Positions 35,485-46,859 of a DNA stretch of 64,000 bases are shown here, in pieces. The translations under genes were made by a program, and so were the position numbers. Under the pieces are notes generated by a model, which did not search any database, had not been told where the DNA came from, and saw only the letters and a list, made by a program, of their open reading frames with translations. Source of the DNA: Vombatus ursinus (taxonomy: Eukaryota; Chordata; Mammalia; Diprotodontia; Vombatidae); the NCBI RefSeq assembly GCF_900497805.2, contig NW_020954556.1, positions 31,918,979-31,982,978 on the forward strand. The letters run 5' to 3'. Numbering within the stretch: position 1 is the first letter of the stretch; each line of letters starts with the position of its first letter.

Positions 35485-35564
35485 GTGCCATAGAAGATAT
35501 ACCCAATTTTTTTTGTCATGTCTGAATTGCAACCTGCTCAACAAGTAGTAGTCCATCCACAGGG
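35485..35564. repeat. Dispersed repeat, copy 1
   Basis: About 80 bases from gtgccatagaagat to ccatccacaggg, closely matching 37174-37255. Both copies begin at the same GTGC boundary just past a MIR-type SINE tail. Family not recognised. Confidence 0.8.
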
Positions 35565-35703
35565 CTCGGGGTTGCAGAGGCTGTCACAGTTGTCTTGAGA
35601 TTGGTGTGGATCAAAGTGGGCAAATCATCTAGCATCCCACAAAGCAGTGTAATTGAGTATTGTATATAAAAAGAAAGAAAGAAATGGTCTCTGGCTAAGC
35701 ACA

Positions 35704-35734
<31 letters not shown>

Positions 35735-35745
35735 CACACACATAT

Positions 35746-35804
<59 letters not shown>

Positions 35805-35815
35805 TATATATAAAT
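35704..35815 (+). repeat. (TA)n/(CA)n microsatellite
   Basis: Alternating ta and ca arrays, about 110 bases. Confidence 0.95.
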
Positions 35816-35819
35816 CCTT

Positions 35820-36120
35820 TCCTCAATTTAAGGTCCAATGCAAATGCTCCTTTTCCATGAAGACTTCCCAGACCTTGCCACTATCAAACATAAAAGCATT
35901 ATCTTGCTCCTTGATTTTCTCACAGCACTCTGCCTGGATCTCTGCTTCGCACTGATTGTATGTTCTTTTGTATCTGAGTTATTTGTGTACTTGTCTTTTC
36001 CCCTATTATGTTGTGAGCAAGTTGCATGTTATTAATTTGTATATTCCTAAAACCTAGCACAATGCCCGGAACATGACAAACCCATAATACATGTCTGTGA
36101 TACCAAATTGATTGGCAGAG
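35820..36120 (+). mobile_element. L2 3' end
   Basis: Sense copy: tccatgaagacttcccagac, then tagcacaatgcccggaacat near the 3' end. Confidence 0.65.
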
Positions 36121-36229
36121 TACAAACCCATAAGAAGACTAGGATATTCATTAGAATAAGTATAAAAAACAATAACCATTAACAATATAGTATTATTATG
36201 TGTCATATATGTGTGTATCTATATCCACA

Positions 36230-36480
36230 TATACGTGTCCTTTATGATTTACAAAGACCACTTATGTGCCTTATTTTATTTTATCCAAAAGAAAATTCTG
36301 TGAAGTTTATATTTGTTATTTTTTTTACCATTTTTCCAAATAAGGAAATTGAAGATCAAATTAAAATTAAGTGATTTATCTAAGATCACACTGTTAACAA
36401 GTGGCAGTGTTAGGACATAAATGCAGGCTTTCGGATTTCAAATCTAGTGGTCTTTCTGCTACAACATAGCAACAGACATG
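36230..36480 (-). mobile_element. MIR, old
   Basis: Reverse copy: ccaaataaggaaattgaaga, gatcacactgttaacaagtg, caaatctagtggtctttctg. Confidence 0.6.
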
Positions 36481-36524
36481 TGATTCTTTTGGGAAGTCAA
36501 ACTAGGCCATCTTTTGCCTCAATT

Positions 36525-36806
36525 CTTACCTAGCCATTAATCTCTGAATGGGTGTTGCCTCAGATATACTGAAACCTGGGAACGACCTTAGCCTTTTTAA
36601 GCTCTTTAAGGGTTTCCCACTGCATCTAGGGCCATCACCAGTCATTCTGACCTGTGTCTTGCCACGGGACTCTGATGACTGCAGGAGAGACTGAGGCTGA
36701 TGGTTTTGCACATTCCTGCCTCAATTAAATCCAATTCACTTGTAAGTCAAGACATCACCCTGCTGATGTCATGGTCCTCTTTGAGAACAAAGGAAGAAGA
36801 AGAACA
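36525..36806 (+). mobile_element. RTE-derived short element
   Basis: Sense copy with agcctttttaagctctttaa, gccatcaccagtcattctga, tgatgtcatggtcctctttg and an (aag/aac) tail. It contains the RTE leader and the RTE 3' end but no ORF, like the copies at 49393, 55207 and 61597. Confidence 0.75.
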
Positions 36807-36999
36807 ACCACAGCAACAGAGAAGTGGTAATAGGAAATACTCTGAGTGTAAACTCGTGGAGAAGATACAAGGGAGTACTCTGATTCCTGAAAGCCAACTG
36901 TTGGGAAACACCTGCCCATATGGAGAAATACATTTTTTTTTTTACATATAAACACAATCCAAGCATGGTGAACCACTTAGCATTTCACAGTTAGAAGGC

Positions 37000-37310
37000 A
37001 GTTGGGGTGTGGCGGAGAGAGTGCTAAATTTGCAGTTCAAAATTGGATCAAACCCCAGTTTACTACCCATGTGACCTTGGGAAAATTATTTAACTTCACT
37101 GGTCTCCTTATCTGTAAAGTGAGAGGATTGGACCAGATGATCTCTAAAGATTAAAAATCCCTTCTAAATCTATGTGCTATAGAAGATGTACCCAATTTGT
37201 TTTTTGTCATGAATGAATTGCAGCCTGGTCAACAAGTAGTTGTCCATCCACAGGGTTCCAAAGGCTAAATTTATCTAAATCTATAATGCTAAAATTCTAT
37301 GACTTTCATG
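37000..37310 (+). mobile_element. MIR-type SINE carrying a 100-bp insert
   Basis: Sense copy: gtgaccttgggaaaattatt, gaggattggaccagatgatc, ccttctaaatctat, interrupted at 37174-37273 and finishing tctaaatctataatgct and attctatgac. Confidence 0.7.
37174..37273. mobile_element. 100-bp insert with 11-bp target duplication
   Basis: Flanked by the perfect direct repeat tctaaatctat at 37163-37173 and 37274-37284. The insert (gtgctatagaagatgtaccc at its left end) shares about 80 bases with 35485-35564. One end (GTGC) is common to both copies; the other differs, as expected for a truncated retrotransposed copy. No poly-A is seen and the family is not recognised. Confidence 0.65.
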
Positions 37311-37319
37311 GGCACCTGA

Positions 37320-37965
37320 TCCAACTCAGACTGGAAAAACATCATATCCAACAAATGACTACCCAGTCTTCACTTGGATAAATGAAGAAATACATCTATG
37401 AATGAGAGGAAGAGCACTTATTAAGCACTATATGCCAACACCCCACTGTGTTAAATGTTTGGATACCAAAAATAAATACATTTAAAAAAATTATTCATTC
37501 ATTCATAAGGAAGTGGAGGTCATGGAAGTATATGTTTGTTTTGAAAATCACATGTCAGCTAGATCTCGTGGGCCACGAGAGGGCTTCCCTGATCAGGATG
37601 GTGTGGGTCCCAGGTCATTAGTTATAGAGCTAAAAGGGTTAAAGCTTCCAAACTATAGGTTTTTATTATAGACTGAAGACCTCCAGTGCAGGGAGTGGGG
37701 GAAGACTCATCTCTCTTGGCAGTAAACTCCCCTTTTGGATAGCTTTAATTGTTAGGAAGTTTTTCTTTAAATCAAGCCAAGATTGGCCTTCTTGTAACTT
37801 CCACCCATTGCTTCTTTTTCTGCCCTCTAGGGCCAAAAAGAACAAGTCTAATCCCTATTCCACAAGACAGCCCTTCAAATAATTGAAAACAGCTATCATG
37901 TACCCCCTGGGTTTTCTCTCCCCTAGGCTATGCATCCCCAGTCCATCAACCAATCCTCTTTTCTC
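37320..37965 (-). mobile_element. CR1-type LINE, interrupted
   Basis: Reverse-strand CR1: aacatcatatccaacaaatg at 37343, a break from about 37390 to 37672, then gactgaagacctccagtgca, aattgttaggaagtttttct and gctatcatgtaccccctggg. The halves are adjacent in CR1. The interrupting 280 bases include a weak L2-like patch at about 37400-37470 and unclassified sequence. Confidence 0.7.
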
Positions 37966-39525
37966 ATTCACTTCTCAGCCCCTTGCAATGTGGCTTCCAA
38001 ACTCATCACTCACATTAAATTGCTTTCTCTAAAGTTACCAACGATATTTTAATTGTCAAATTCAAAGGCCCTTTCTCAGTTCTTATTCTTTGTGAACTTC
38101 TTGTAGCCGTCTGTATTTTTGACCACATTTTTTTTTCTTGGATCCAGGATTCTTAGCCTTTTTTTGTGTCATAGACCCCTTTGACAACTTGGTGAAGCCA
38201 ATGGTTGCTTTTTTTTTCAGAATACTCTTTTTAAATGCATAAAATAAAAGATACAGGATCACGAAGAGAACAAATTATAATGAAATAAATATTTTTCCCA
38301 TTTAAGTTTGCAAACCCCCTGAAATTTATCCATGGATGCCTTGGGGTCTGTGGGCCCAGGGTTAAGAACCCATTTCAAGAATAGTGTCTCCTCGATGGAC
38401 TTTTATGATGCTTTTCTTTCTCTTAGTTTTCCTTCTACCTGTCTGGATACTCTATCTCCATCTCTCTTATTCTGTTATGAACTCTTTTCTCTTCTTTCTC
38501 TATACCCTTTCTTTCCATGATATCATCAGTTCCAGATCTTTCAATTATCTTTCTTCAGATAGCTCTCTCTAGATATATAGTACAAATACCCTGAGATCCA
38601 ATCCTGTACATACCATTGTACATTACAATGGACATTTCCAACTAGATATCCAATAGGTACCTCCAACTCAATATGGTCCAAACTGAATTCTTCATATTTC
38701 TCCAAAACAGGTACCTTCCAAACTTCCCTAGCTTTGTCAAGGGTTCCATCAATTTTCCAATCACTCTTACAACCTCATTGTTCTAGACTCTTCACACTTA
38801 TTCCCTGTATCCAATCAATCACCAAATATTATTGATTCTATTGCCACAACACCTCTTGAATTCCCCCTTTTTCCCTGTTTCCCCAGCCCCCCCCTTAATT
38901 TAGGTTTTTATACCATCACGCTTGGTCTCTTCTCTTCTTAATCCATCCTCCACAAAACCACAAGTTATTTTGCTAAAGCAGAGGTGCAACCATGTCATTC
39001 CCCTGCTCAAAGGCCCAATGATTCTGAATTGCTTCTAGTATAAAATGTAAACTCTTCTGTTATGTGTTTAAAAGCCTCAACTATTACACTCTACCTTCCT
39101 AGATATGACCAACTAAACTAGTTTACTTTCTGCTCTTTATAAACAACATTGAATGTTTCATCACCAGAGGCCATCCACCAAGATTGGAAGGCACTTTTTC
39201 CTCACCCTAACCTTTAGAATCCTGAGCCACATTCAAAACACAGCTCATTTGCCAGATATTACATGAAGCCTTCATGCCACACTTACACCCTCAACTCCTA
39301 GGCCCTCCCCACTCCCTGAAATAATCTAATATTTACTTTTTACACATTTTATGTTACATTTACATTATTACATGTACATTATACATTTTACACATTTTAT
39401 ATTAACTTACATGTATACATATTTTCCCCAATAGAAGACCAGAAAATTTCATTTTTGCTTGGGGATCCTCAGAACCTAACATAGTCTTTGGCACATAGTA
39501 AGTGATAAATGATGGTTTGTTGACA
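37965..39525 (+). mobile_element. L2 3' half with RT remnant
   Basis: Sense L2, the longest in the window. At about 38068-38124 it encodes FLSVLILCELLVAVCIFDH, a decayed form of the L2 reverse-transcriptase block 'FSVLiLLDLSAAFDTVDH'. Later landmarks in order: ctacctgtctggatactcta, ggtccaaactgaattcttca, accatgtcattcccctgctc, and a 3' end at about 39500 (tctttggcacatagtaagtg). A DNA transposon sits at 38145-38371, immediately after the RT remnant. No open frame survives. Confidence 0.85.
38145..38371. mobile_element. Non-autonomous DNA transposon inside L2
   Basis: 227 bases bounded by imperfect terminal inverted repeats: ggattcttagcc at the left and gggttaagaacc at the right, which is the inverse of ggttcttaaccc. 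The body has gtcatagacccctttgacaa and aaatgcataaaataaaa, a pattern known from an old mammalian DNA-transposon family I cannot name with certainty. No clear target duplication remains. L2 sequence is continuous on both sides. Confidence 0.65.
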
Positions 39526-39599
39526 GGATGACTGATGTGGAATAAATTTACTGTACTGGATGGATACTGCTTGTCTCATCCAATGTGTTAGTTAAACTT

Positions 39600-39870
39600 T
39601 CTAGCTTTGTGTCATCTGAAAATTCTACAAGTATATCATCTAAGTTTTTATCCAGATCACTGACAAAGATTAGCAAAAATCTCTTTCTCCTAGACATTCT
39701 ATAGAGATCTTCTTCCAAGGTGACCATGTATGGTTAATAACCACCCTTTGGGTCCTTCCATTCAACCTGTTCAAAGACATCAAATTATACTATTGCCTAA
39801 CACATACTCTGCACCCTGTCCCTAAAAATATCGTGAAAAGATTTTTATCAAATAAGATGCTAAGATGAAC
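39600..39870 (-). mobile_element. CR1-type LINE fragment
   Basis: Reverse-strand CR1 reverse-transcriptase region: gtgtcatctgaaaattctac, ttatccagatcactgacaaa, accctttgggtccttccatt. These words match the CR1 segment upstream of the piece seen at 32265-32695. Confidence 0.7.
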
Positions 39871-39874
39871 TAGT

Positions 39875-40130
39875 AATAGTAACAGCTAGTATTTATATTC
39901 TACTTTAGCCTTTGCAAAGCACTTTACAAATATCTCATTTTAACCTTATAGCATCCCTGAGAAGTAGGTGCTATTACTATCTCCATTTTACAGATAAGAA
40001 AACTGAGGCAGACACAAATTAAGTGACTTGCCCAGGGTCACATAGCTAGGAAGTATGTGAGGCAGAATTTGAATTTGAGTCTTCCAGTTCCAGCACCTAT
40101 CTACTGTATCACTTAGCTCACTCCTGCAGA
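39875..40130 (-). mobile_element. MIR, near full length
   Basis: Reverse copy: gcaaagcactttacaaatat, tctccattttacagataaga, gtgacttgcccagggtcaca, ending near ctactgtatcacttagc. Confidence 0.85.
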
Positions 40131-41184
40131 TACTATGGGACATAGTACTATCTCCTTTGAAGGCTCTAAAAAATAAAATGAAATTAAATGGAATTGTCAG
40201 TTTCACAAAAATTCTACCTGCCTGTTAAATCTTGCACATTTTTCACCTGCTCATGTCCCTAAAATTTCCTCCTATTTCTTTCTTATGTTCCTCCATAACA
40301 TTTGGCAAAAAAAACAAAACAAAACAAAACAAAAACCAGAAGGTGCTATGTACAACCCATCCCAGTCTACCAGATGTGCACAGTAGACCTGTTTGAATTA
40401 TGAGATACCAGATTCTGTGTTTACTTGTTCCATCATCCCAAACACTGCTAACGTTTCCAGCTCACAAACTGTGAAGTGCCCCTATGGCCAGACTGACCAG
40501 GCTGCCCCCTAGATATTTCATGTATATTCTATTTGGGTACAAATGCCTGTAGAAGAAAAAGCAAGAAGGGATTCACCAGAGAATAAGAATGGATGAGATT
40601 GTCTTTCATAAATCTTGATTATTACTAGATCTTATTTAGGCCACAAGCAAGGAGGTTGGTAGTTATTTGGATGTTGAGGGAGGACCATTTCTTTAAAAGT
40701 AACCACAGATTTTTGTGAAGAAAGGAAGATGGAAAAGATGCACTCTAGGCTTCCCTTCCAGCCCTTGGTTACTATAATCTTCACATTTAAATCTTTATTT
40801 GGGACATGAGGCATTATAATTGACAGACTTGACAAGCATTCTAGTTTCATGGGCTGCGTGTCAGGATTCCTGCCCTATATTTCCATATCGCCAAGCACTT
40901 TCAGTTTGTCCTTGAACTAATTTTAAAATCTCCCTGGGTTTCAGTTTCCCCATCTTTATCAGAGGTCTGACTGTACTTTTCATGAACATACTATATGCGC
41001 ACAATTCTGCAGCATGCTCCCTCTGGAGCTCAATTCCTGAGAGATCTCTTCCCTCTTGCCCTGTCCCCCATATTAGTATCCACTCAAAAATGCATTTGGT
41101 GAAAGGAAAACATATTTTGCAAATTAATTCTCATCTCTAATTCTCACCAAAGTCTGAGTTGAGATAACATGAAAACAACCTGAG
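40131..41184. other. Mostly single-copy noncoding DNA
   Basis: A partial sense MIR lies at about 40900-40985 (cctgggtttcagtttcccca). Otherwise no recognised element or gene. Confidence 0.4.
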
Positions 41185-41290
41185 TTCATAGAATTACAGA
41201 ACCACAGAATCTCAGAGTTAGAACAGTCCTCAGAGGCCATATAGACCAAACTGTATCTGAATATTCATCTTAAAATTTTTGAGTAAAAAA
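41185..41290 (-). mobile_element. CR1-type 3' end
   Basis: Reverse copy beginning catagaattacagaaccaca, followed by tcctcagaggccatatagac. Confidence 0.65.
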
Positions 41291-43284
41291 AAATGGACAA
41301 ACTGATTACATGATATTCTGTAGGCCATTTTGATTACCTAGAATTTTGACTTTGGAGTTCTTTTTTGGCAACATATAGAAACACTAGCCAACATTTGCTT
41401 GTGATCTACGGCAAAAAAAAAAGTACTTTGGACTTTGAAATATTTTTACTGTTAACCCCATAAATTCTGCACAATCAGTATGTTTTAATTAATTCCTAGA
41501 GGGAAAAAAAAAGTACAGAAACCCTGATAGGAATTAATTGTCTCGAGTATGAGCGAGATTTGAAGTAACAGAGGATTCTACATAGTGCTGATTTATTGGG
41601 GAAATCAAAATTTATTTCTCGGACTGAGTTGAGATCAAACAAAGGATCCATAGTGTTCCGTGTCTGAGTGAGCCCAGATGTAATTGATAAAGGTAATCAG
41701 ACAGTGCCAGGTTGTTTTAAGAAGGCGATTAAACTCAAAATGTCTGAATTCAAAAACAGGTTAGATTATTTTTCACCCAGGGCTTTAGAAAGGCGCAGTC
41801 GGCATGTGTGATCTTGTCCACATTAATTTTTATTGCCACGGTCAAATAGCAACATAGCAACATAGGCCTGAAGCCCAGGAAGAATTTTTTTTTCTTTATT
41901 TGACTTGCTCGTAAAGGAATTGGCTCCCTCAGTGAGGCCCAGGGAAAAGAAGCTAGTTTGGGGAAATAAGGAATTTTCACAGGAAAGAAAAAAAGTTTGA
42001 GGTAAACATATGGTTTAAATGCTCTAGTCTATTTCAGATCAAGCTGAGAGAGTTGAGATCTGTTGGTTCAGAGATCCAGTTCACTGCACATTCCTACTGT
42101 GCCTGCCTACTAATTGCATCCCATGTTTGTCAATCAAATATTTGCAATTAACAAAAATATTCCCTTAAGAGACATATAACAGAACTGGCAAAGGATCCAT
42201 TGCTTTGCCATGAGAACTCACTGCATAAAAATAAAATAAAATACGGTATTAAAAATATTCTGCTGCTGATGACACATCTAGACACTCCCAGTCAAAACAT
42301 TAACAAGCAGAATAGGTGGCATGGGGGTTTTTCAAAGGGATTTTGTTCAAAGAATGGAAACTTTGATCTCAGTGTCTCTGACCCATCCTCCACCTCTGAT
42401 TCTTCAATCTACAAGTACATATAGTGGTTTAATTTAACTCAGTGCATAATTTGCCTAAGGATAAAAGTTGATCTAGATTTTTTAACTCCAATTTTACAAA
42501 TGCTTTACTCCCACCTCCACCTTCTCTTCTCCTGTCCCCACCCTCCAATCTAACACACACATACTTGGGTTTCAAGAGGAGAGACTAAAGAAAAAGGTGA
42601 GTGGCATATTAAGAACTAAGGCAGTGTTCTGAGAAGGGCTAGTTCATAAATAGATAGAAATGCTAGTAATTTGTTGGGAATCGAATACCTTCTGCATGCA
42701 ACAGCAAAGCTTGGCAGCCATGCCCTGTTGTTTCTGACATCAATATTACATCTGAAGGTGGTGTTTGAATGCTTATGTCATTGGGGTTTGACTCAGACAA
42801 AGTTCTATGATAAGAAATGATCAAACAAAGCAAACACAATCTCTTCCTGGCCTTTCGGAGAAAGTCCAAACATAATTCCACAACAGGGATATAACATTGA
42901 AATCAACTACAGTACTTTTGTAATTACATAAAACCCCTCAGCCACAGAAATGCTATTGAATTGGAGATGCTTTGTGGTATTCCCTAAGAAAGGACTGCAG
43001 CTGCATGATTAACAAAAATCAAGTGGAAGCAAGACAATGGCCCAGTTGCAAACAGCCTGGCCAACACAGAGAAAAGGCCTCTGGTGGAAGCATGTGAAGC
43101 TGGGGAGTGAGGCTAAGGTTACTTAGGGGTCACTGGATCAGGTGCACTGGTGAGCCAAAGGGGTAGTAAAGGAGGAAAGGAAAGATCACATCTTAAATAC
43201 ATGTTTCTCTTTCAAAGAAAATTGTTGAAGGCTTGAATAGCAACAACAACCTGGAAGAGATAAGCCCTTGCAAGAGAACTGAGA
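41291..43284. other. Single-copy DNA with a candidate conserved block
   Basis: About 2 kb without recognised repeats. The block at about 41450-41990 has mixed composition, TAATTA-type cores and a perfect inverted repeat (41487-41539). No protein-like frame supported. Confidence 0.35.
41487..41539. repeat. Perfect 12-bp inverted repeat
   Basis: aattaattccta (41487-41498) and its exact complement taggaattaatt (41528-41539), separated by 29 bases. Each arm contains TAATTA-like homeodomain sites. It could be a paired binding site or a hairpin, or coincidence. Confidence 0.85.
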
Positions 43285-43440
43285 TTATATACATACATTC
43301 ATAAATACATACATACACACATACACATGTATGTATGCATATACATCCATGTACAATATATTGCAACATATATGCCCATATATAAAATGCACACATATGC
43401 ATACACGTGTGTGTGTGTGTGTATGTGTGTGTGTGTATCC
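43285..43440 (+). repeat. (CATA)n/(GT)n compound microsatellite
   Basis: catacata units, then a gtgtgt block at about 43405-43436. Confidence 0.93.
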
Positions 43441-44030
43441 ATCAACAAAAATATTCTATTAAGAGAATTAATTTGTCTCACAGCTTGTATGCAAGTCCTT
43501 GGGACAGTTAGGATAGTGGATGAAAGAGATGCCATGGCCAAGGATTTCATCACCTATTGGCCAAGGTCCTTGTGCTAAGCTTTTCCAGACTTAGCAAGGT
43601 TGATCCTTGGACAGCAGTCTCAGTCTGTTGCCAGACCACATTTGAAAGCTTTCCAGCTTGATAGAGTGTTCTAGAGTTAACATAAACTTTAAGAACATAG
43701 GTCAATTCCATGCCATGACAAGTTATCAGAACAGGATTTTTTCTGAATGGCAGTTAGAAAAGATAATAATAATAACAATAAACAATTCCAGGGCTTCACA
43801 GCAAACCTAACGGTCGCAGTACACATGAAAGCCCTAATATACATCATTGTGCTTGGCATTCCTATGCTTTATTGCTGCTTCCTTTCATCATCATCATATG
43901 GATGAACCTTGCTCTGTCTGCAAATTTGATGAACATGCATCTCTGCTTTTCTGAAGTTATATAGAGGGTTGAAGAAAGGTTCTAGTTCCCTAGGACATAA
44001 AGGGAGTTAATAGGTGGAAAGTAAAGCTGT
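43441..44030. other. Noncoding, no feature recognised
   Basis: No repeat family or protein-like frame recognised. Confidence 0.45.
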
Positions 44031-44034
44031 CCAA

Positions 44035-44165
44035 CATGGAATGGTCTATTACTGGAGGCCATTAACCAGAGTCTGGTTGACAATCATGTTCAGGGATTTT
44101 GCACATGGGATTCATGCTTTGGGTAGAGGTTGTGCTATCTGATCTCTGAGGTTCCTTCCAATCCT
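44035..44165 (+). mobile_element. CR1-type 3' end
   Basis: Sense copy of the CR1 terminus: tgctatctgatctctgaggt, ccttccaatcctacaattct, ending atgattctttg. CR1 elements end in short attctatga repeats, as here. Confidence 0.8.
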
Positions 44166-44419
44166 ACAATTCTATGATTCTTTGAAAATATAAACATGGA
44201 GCTAAAGGCAACATGGGGATACATTCATTTTATTTAGACTTAAAAAGATGTGGAAAATTTACCATTGGAATATATATTTATAGGACACAACTGACTGAAA
44301 ACTAAAATATTCAATTAAATAATACTAAATTTCCTTCAACTAAGCAATTGTAAATTCATTATTTTACTGGCTTATAGTAGTATTAGCTGGGAGTGGGGAA
44401 GGGGAAGGGGGAAGATAAA

Positions 44420-44592
44420 TGTAGCCAAAGAATTTGGGTTCAGATCTAAACTCTGCTACTTATATGACCTTGAACAACTCCCTCAATCTCTCTGAGCCTC
44501 AGTTTATTTATTTGCAAACAGTAAAGTGAGGGAGTATAAAATGACTAGATAATTTCTAAAGTCTATTCAAATTCTAAAATTCTATGATTCCA
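44420..44592 (+). mobile_element. MIR-type SINE
   Basis: Sense copy: gttcagatctaaactctgct, gagcctcagtttatttattt, aaattctatgattcc tail. Confidence 0.75.
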
Positions 44593-44654
44593 TTATACTA
44601 TTCCAGCTTGACAGATGAGGTAACATATATAGAAAAGCTAAGTGAGATAAATTA

Positions 44655-45030
44655 ATGTAACAGAGTTTATCATGGCATAAGAAATGAAGATACAGTTTCA
44701 GAGAAACCTGGAAAGATTTATATATACTGATGCAAGAGAAGAACCAGGAGAATAATTTATACAACAGTGTTGTAAATACAAACAATTTTGAAAAACAACC
44801 ACTTTGAGCAAAGAAATGACCACACAAGATTCCAGAGTACTTAGGATTAAGCAGGTTATCTGCCTTTGGACAGAGGTAAAAGAATCAAGATACACAATGA
44901 AACATGCATTAGTGTAATAGCCTGTGTGGGAATTTATTTTGCTTAACTGTAATTTTGTGCCTAGCGTAATTTTTTTCAGTTGGGGGAAGGGAGGTGTTAG
45001 GGAAAAGAGAGCGTAGAGATAAAATCTCAA
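44655..45030 (+). mobile_element. L1 3' end, old
   Basis: Sense copy: ttcagagaaacctggaaaga, gagaagaaccaggagaataa, tgggggaagggaggtgttag. Same family segment as 27840-28220 but more diverged. Confidence 0.7.
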
Positions 45031-45045
45031 CCCCTCCATAAAACA

Positions 45046-45090
<45 letters not shown>
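45046..45090 (+). repeat. (CA)n microsatellite
   Basis: Nearly pure CA array at the end of the L1 fragment; it produces the poly-Cys-Val minus frame. Confidence 0.97.
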
Positions 45091-45092
<2 letters not shown>

Positions 45093-45289
45093 AGAAGAGA
45101 ACAGAACAGAAGGAAGACCATAAGGAATCACAAGAAAGACAGCTTTGAAAGTTACATGTTGAATTTATTAAACACTTAAAAAGAAAAGCAAGCTCTATAT
45201 AACAGAGATTCAGTTTCATGGACAATTCTCTCCTGTTCTACAATGCATATGGAAATGCTCATTTAATTTGATGTTTGTTAAGTCCAGAC

Positions 45290-45385
45290 AAAAAAAAAAA
45301 TAAGCGAGTGCTTTGTCCAAGGTCACGCAGTTAGTGGTAGAGTCAGGAATATTAATTCAGATCTCCTGACTCCTAGAGAAAGGAA
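45290..45385 (-). mobile_element. MIR fragment
   Basis: Reverse copy: tttgtccaaggtcacgcagt, agatctcctgactcctagag. Confidence 0.65.
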
Positions 45386-45799
45386 AATGATATTTTTGTG
45401 CATTATTTTTCCTTCAGATCATTTAAACGGACACAAACTTTTTGAGTTTGCCATTCATAATCCAGTCCTCATTTTATTTCTTTCTTTTTCTCATCTTTCC
45501 TTTGACCCTGAATTAGCCCCAGTGGTGAAGAAACTTAAATACCAGAACATGGTGATGGACTGAAGAAATGCTGGAAAAGGCCTCTAACACATACACCTCT
45601 GTCTGGTCCTTGCTTTTGCAGTTGCTTTAGGAAACACATCCAGTCCCTGTAGTAGCTGGTTCTCTGACTCCACCAACTGGGGATCAGAAGGTTGGGGTCA
45701 GCTCAGTTTGCAAAGGGAGGGTCGGGGGAAGATTCAGAGATGGGTTTCAAGTACAGCAGGCATTCTGGGGCACTTCAAGAGAATTGTTTTGTTTGGGCA
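45386..45799. other. Noncoding, no feature recognised
   Basis: No repeat family or protein-like frame recognised. Confidence 0.45.
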
Positions 45800-45915
45800 G
45801 GGACCACATCCACTCTTTCTTCTGCCCTACCCTCCTCCCTAGCAACATACACACATCCTAGAGCTTGATATAATGCACTGTATATAGGGGGTGCTTTAGA
45901 AATGCTGACTTGACT
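45800..45915 (+). mobile_element. L2 3' terminus, weak
   Basis: gggcagggaccacatccact, then agcttgatataatgcactgt and ggtgctttagaaatgct follow L2 3'-end order. Confidence 0.45.
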
Positions 45916-46284
45916 GCCTCGAGGAGAGAAAGCAGGGCCAGCCCAAGTCATTATGTTAGTTGGGTTTTGGTGTTCAAAAGCATTAAAGTTCAGGCTATGG
46001 AGTTGTGAGTGCAAGGGTTGGGCTTCCTGGTGTTCTATCACATCAGGAGATCAAGAGTTATTGTGTAGGAAGGTGACTTTCCCAGTGGAGTCCATAGAGA
46101 ACTATAGTAACAGGCCGCAGAGGTTGAAGACTTCTCCACTCCTGCTTTGGTGTGATTAATTGAAAGATGCCTGAACTGACTAGCCTGGAGTAGTAACCTT
46201 GACTTCTCTGACTTTCTATTTTTTTGTTTTTTGCAAACACCCCCATCACTGAGCTTCATAAGTCCCCTCTCAGAGAGAGGTATT

Positions 46285-46475
46285 GTGATATGGGAGAAAA
46301 GCATGTTGAATTTGGAATCAGAGGACCCTGGAGTCCAATAACAGCTCTGCTATTTACTGTCTACATTACTTTGGACAGGTTGTTTAATCCCCTTGGGGCT
46401 CAGTTTCTTCATCTGTAAAATAAGAAGTTTGATCTAAGTGAATTTTCCTTATCTAAAGCTTCAATGCTGTGATCC
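46285..46475 (+). mobile_element. MIR-type SINE
   Basis: Sense copy: ttgaatttggaatcagagga, ctcagtttcttcatctgtaa, tcaatgctgtgatcc tail. A weaker second copy follows at about 46590-46700. Confidence 0.8.
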
Positions 46476-46859
46476 TTCCCATATCAAAATCATAATTCAC
46501 AAGCCACATTTTACATAGCTAGTAAAAGTTCACTCATTTATTCATGACATCATTCAAATATTTATTAAGCAACAACTATGGACAGCTCAAAACAAGGCAG
46601 CAATGTATCCTGCCTGGGCTTAGAATCAAGATCTGGATTCAAATCCCTCCTCTGATACATAAAAGCTGACCATGAGAAAAATCACTCAACTATTAAGTAT
46701 CTCAGACAACCCCCTAGGATTCAACTACTAAGTCATAGGTTGTAATCTGACTGGTACAGGGAGTTCCCCATGCTGGGAAAATCAGAGCTGCTTCACATAT
46801 TGACAAACGTAGTTCAAATTTAACAATTTAAGGAAAAAACTCAAGGTTTGGAATTTTAT

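Noticed and set aside
35485-37284. Segmental duplication of SINE plus flank
   Set aside because: The 11-bp target duplication around 37174-37273 shows that at least the second copy arrived as a separate insertion; similarity of the SINEs is only family-level.
44698-45121. Minus frames starting with poly-Cys-Val
   Set aside because: Produced by the CA array plus an L1 3' fragment.
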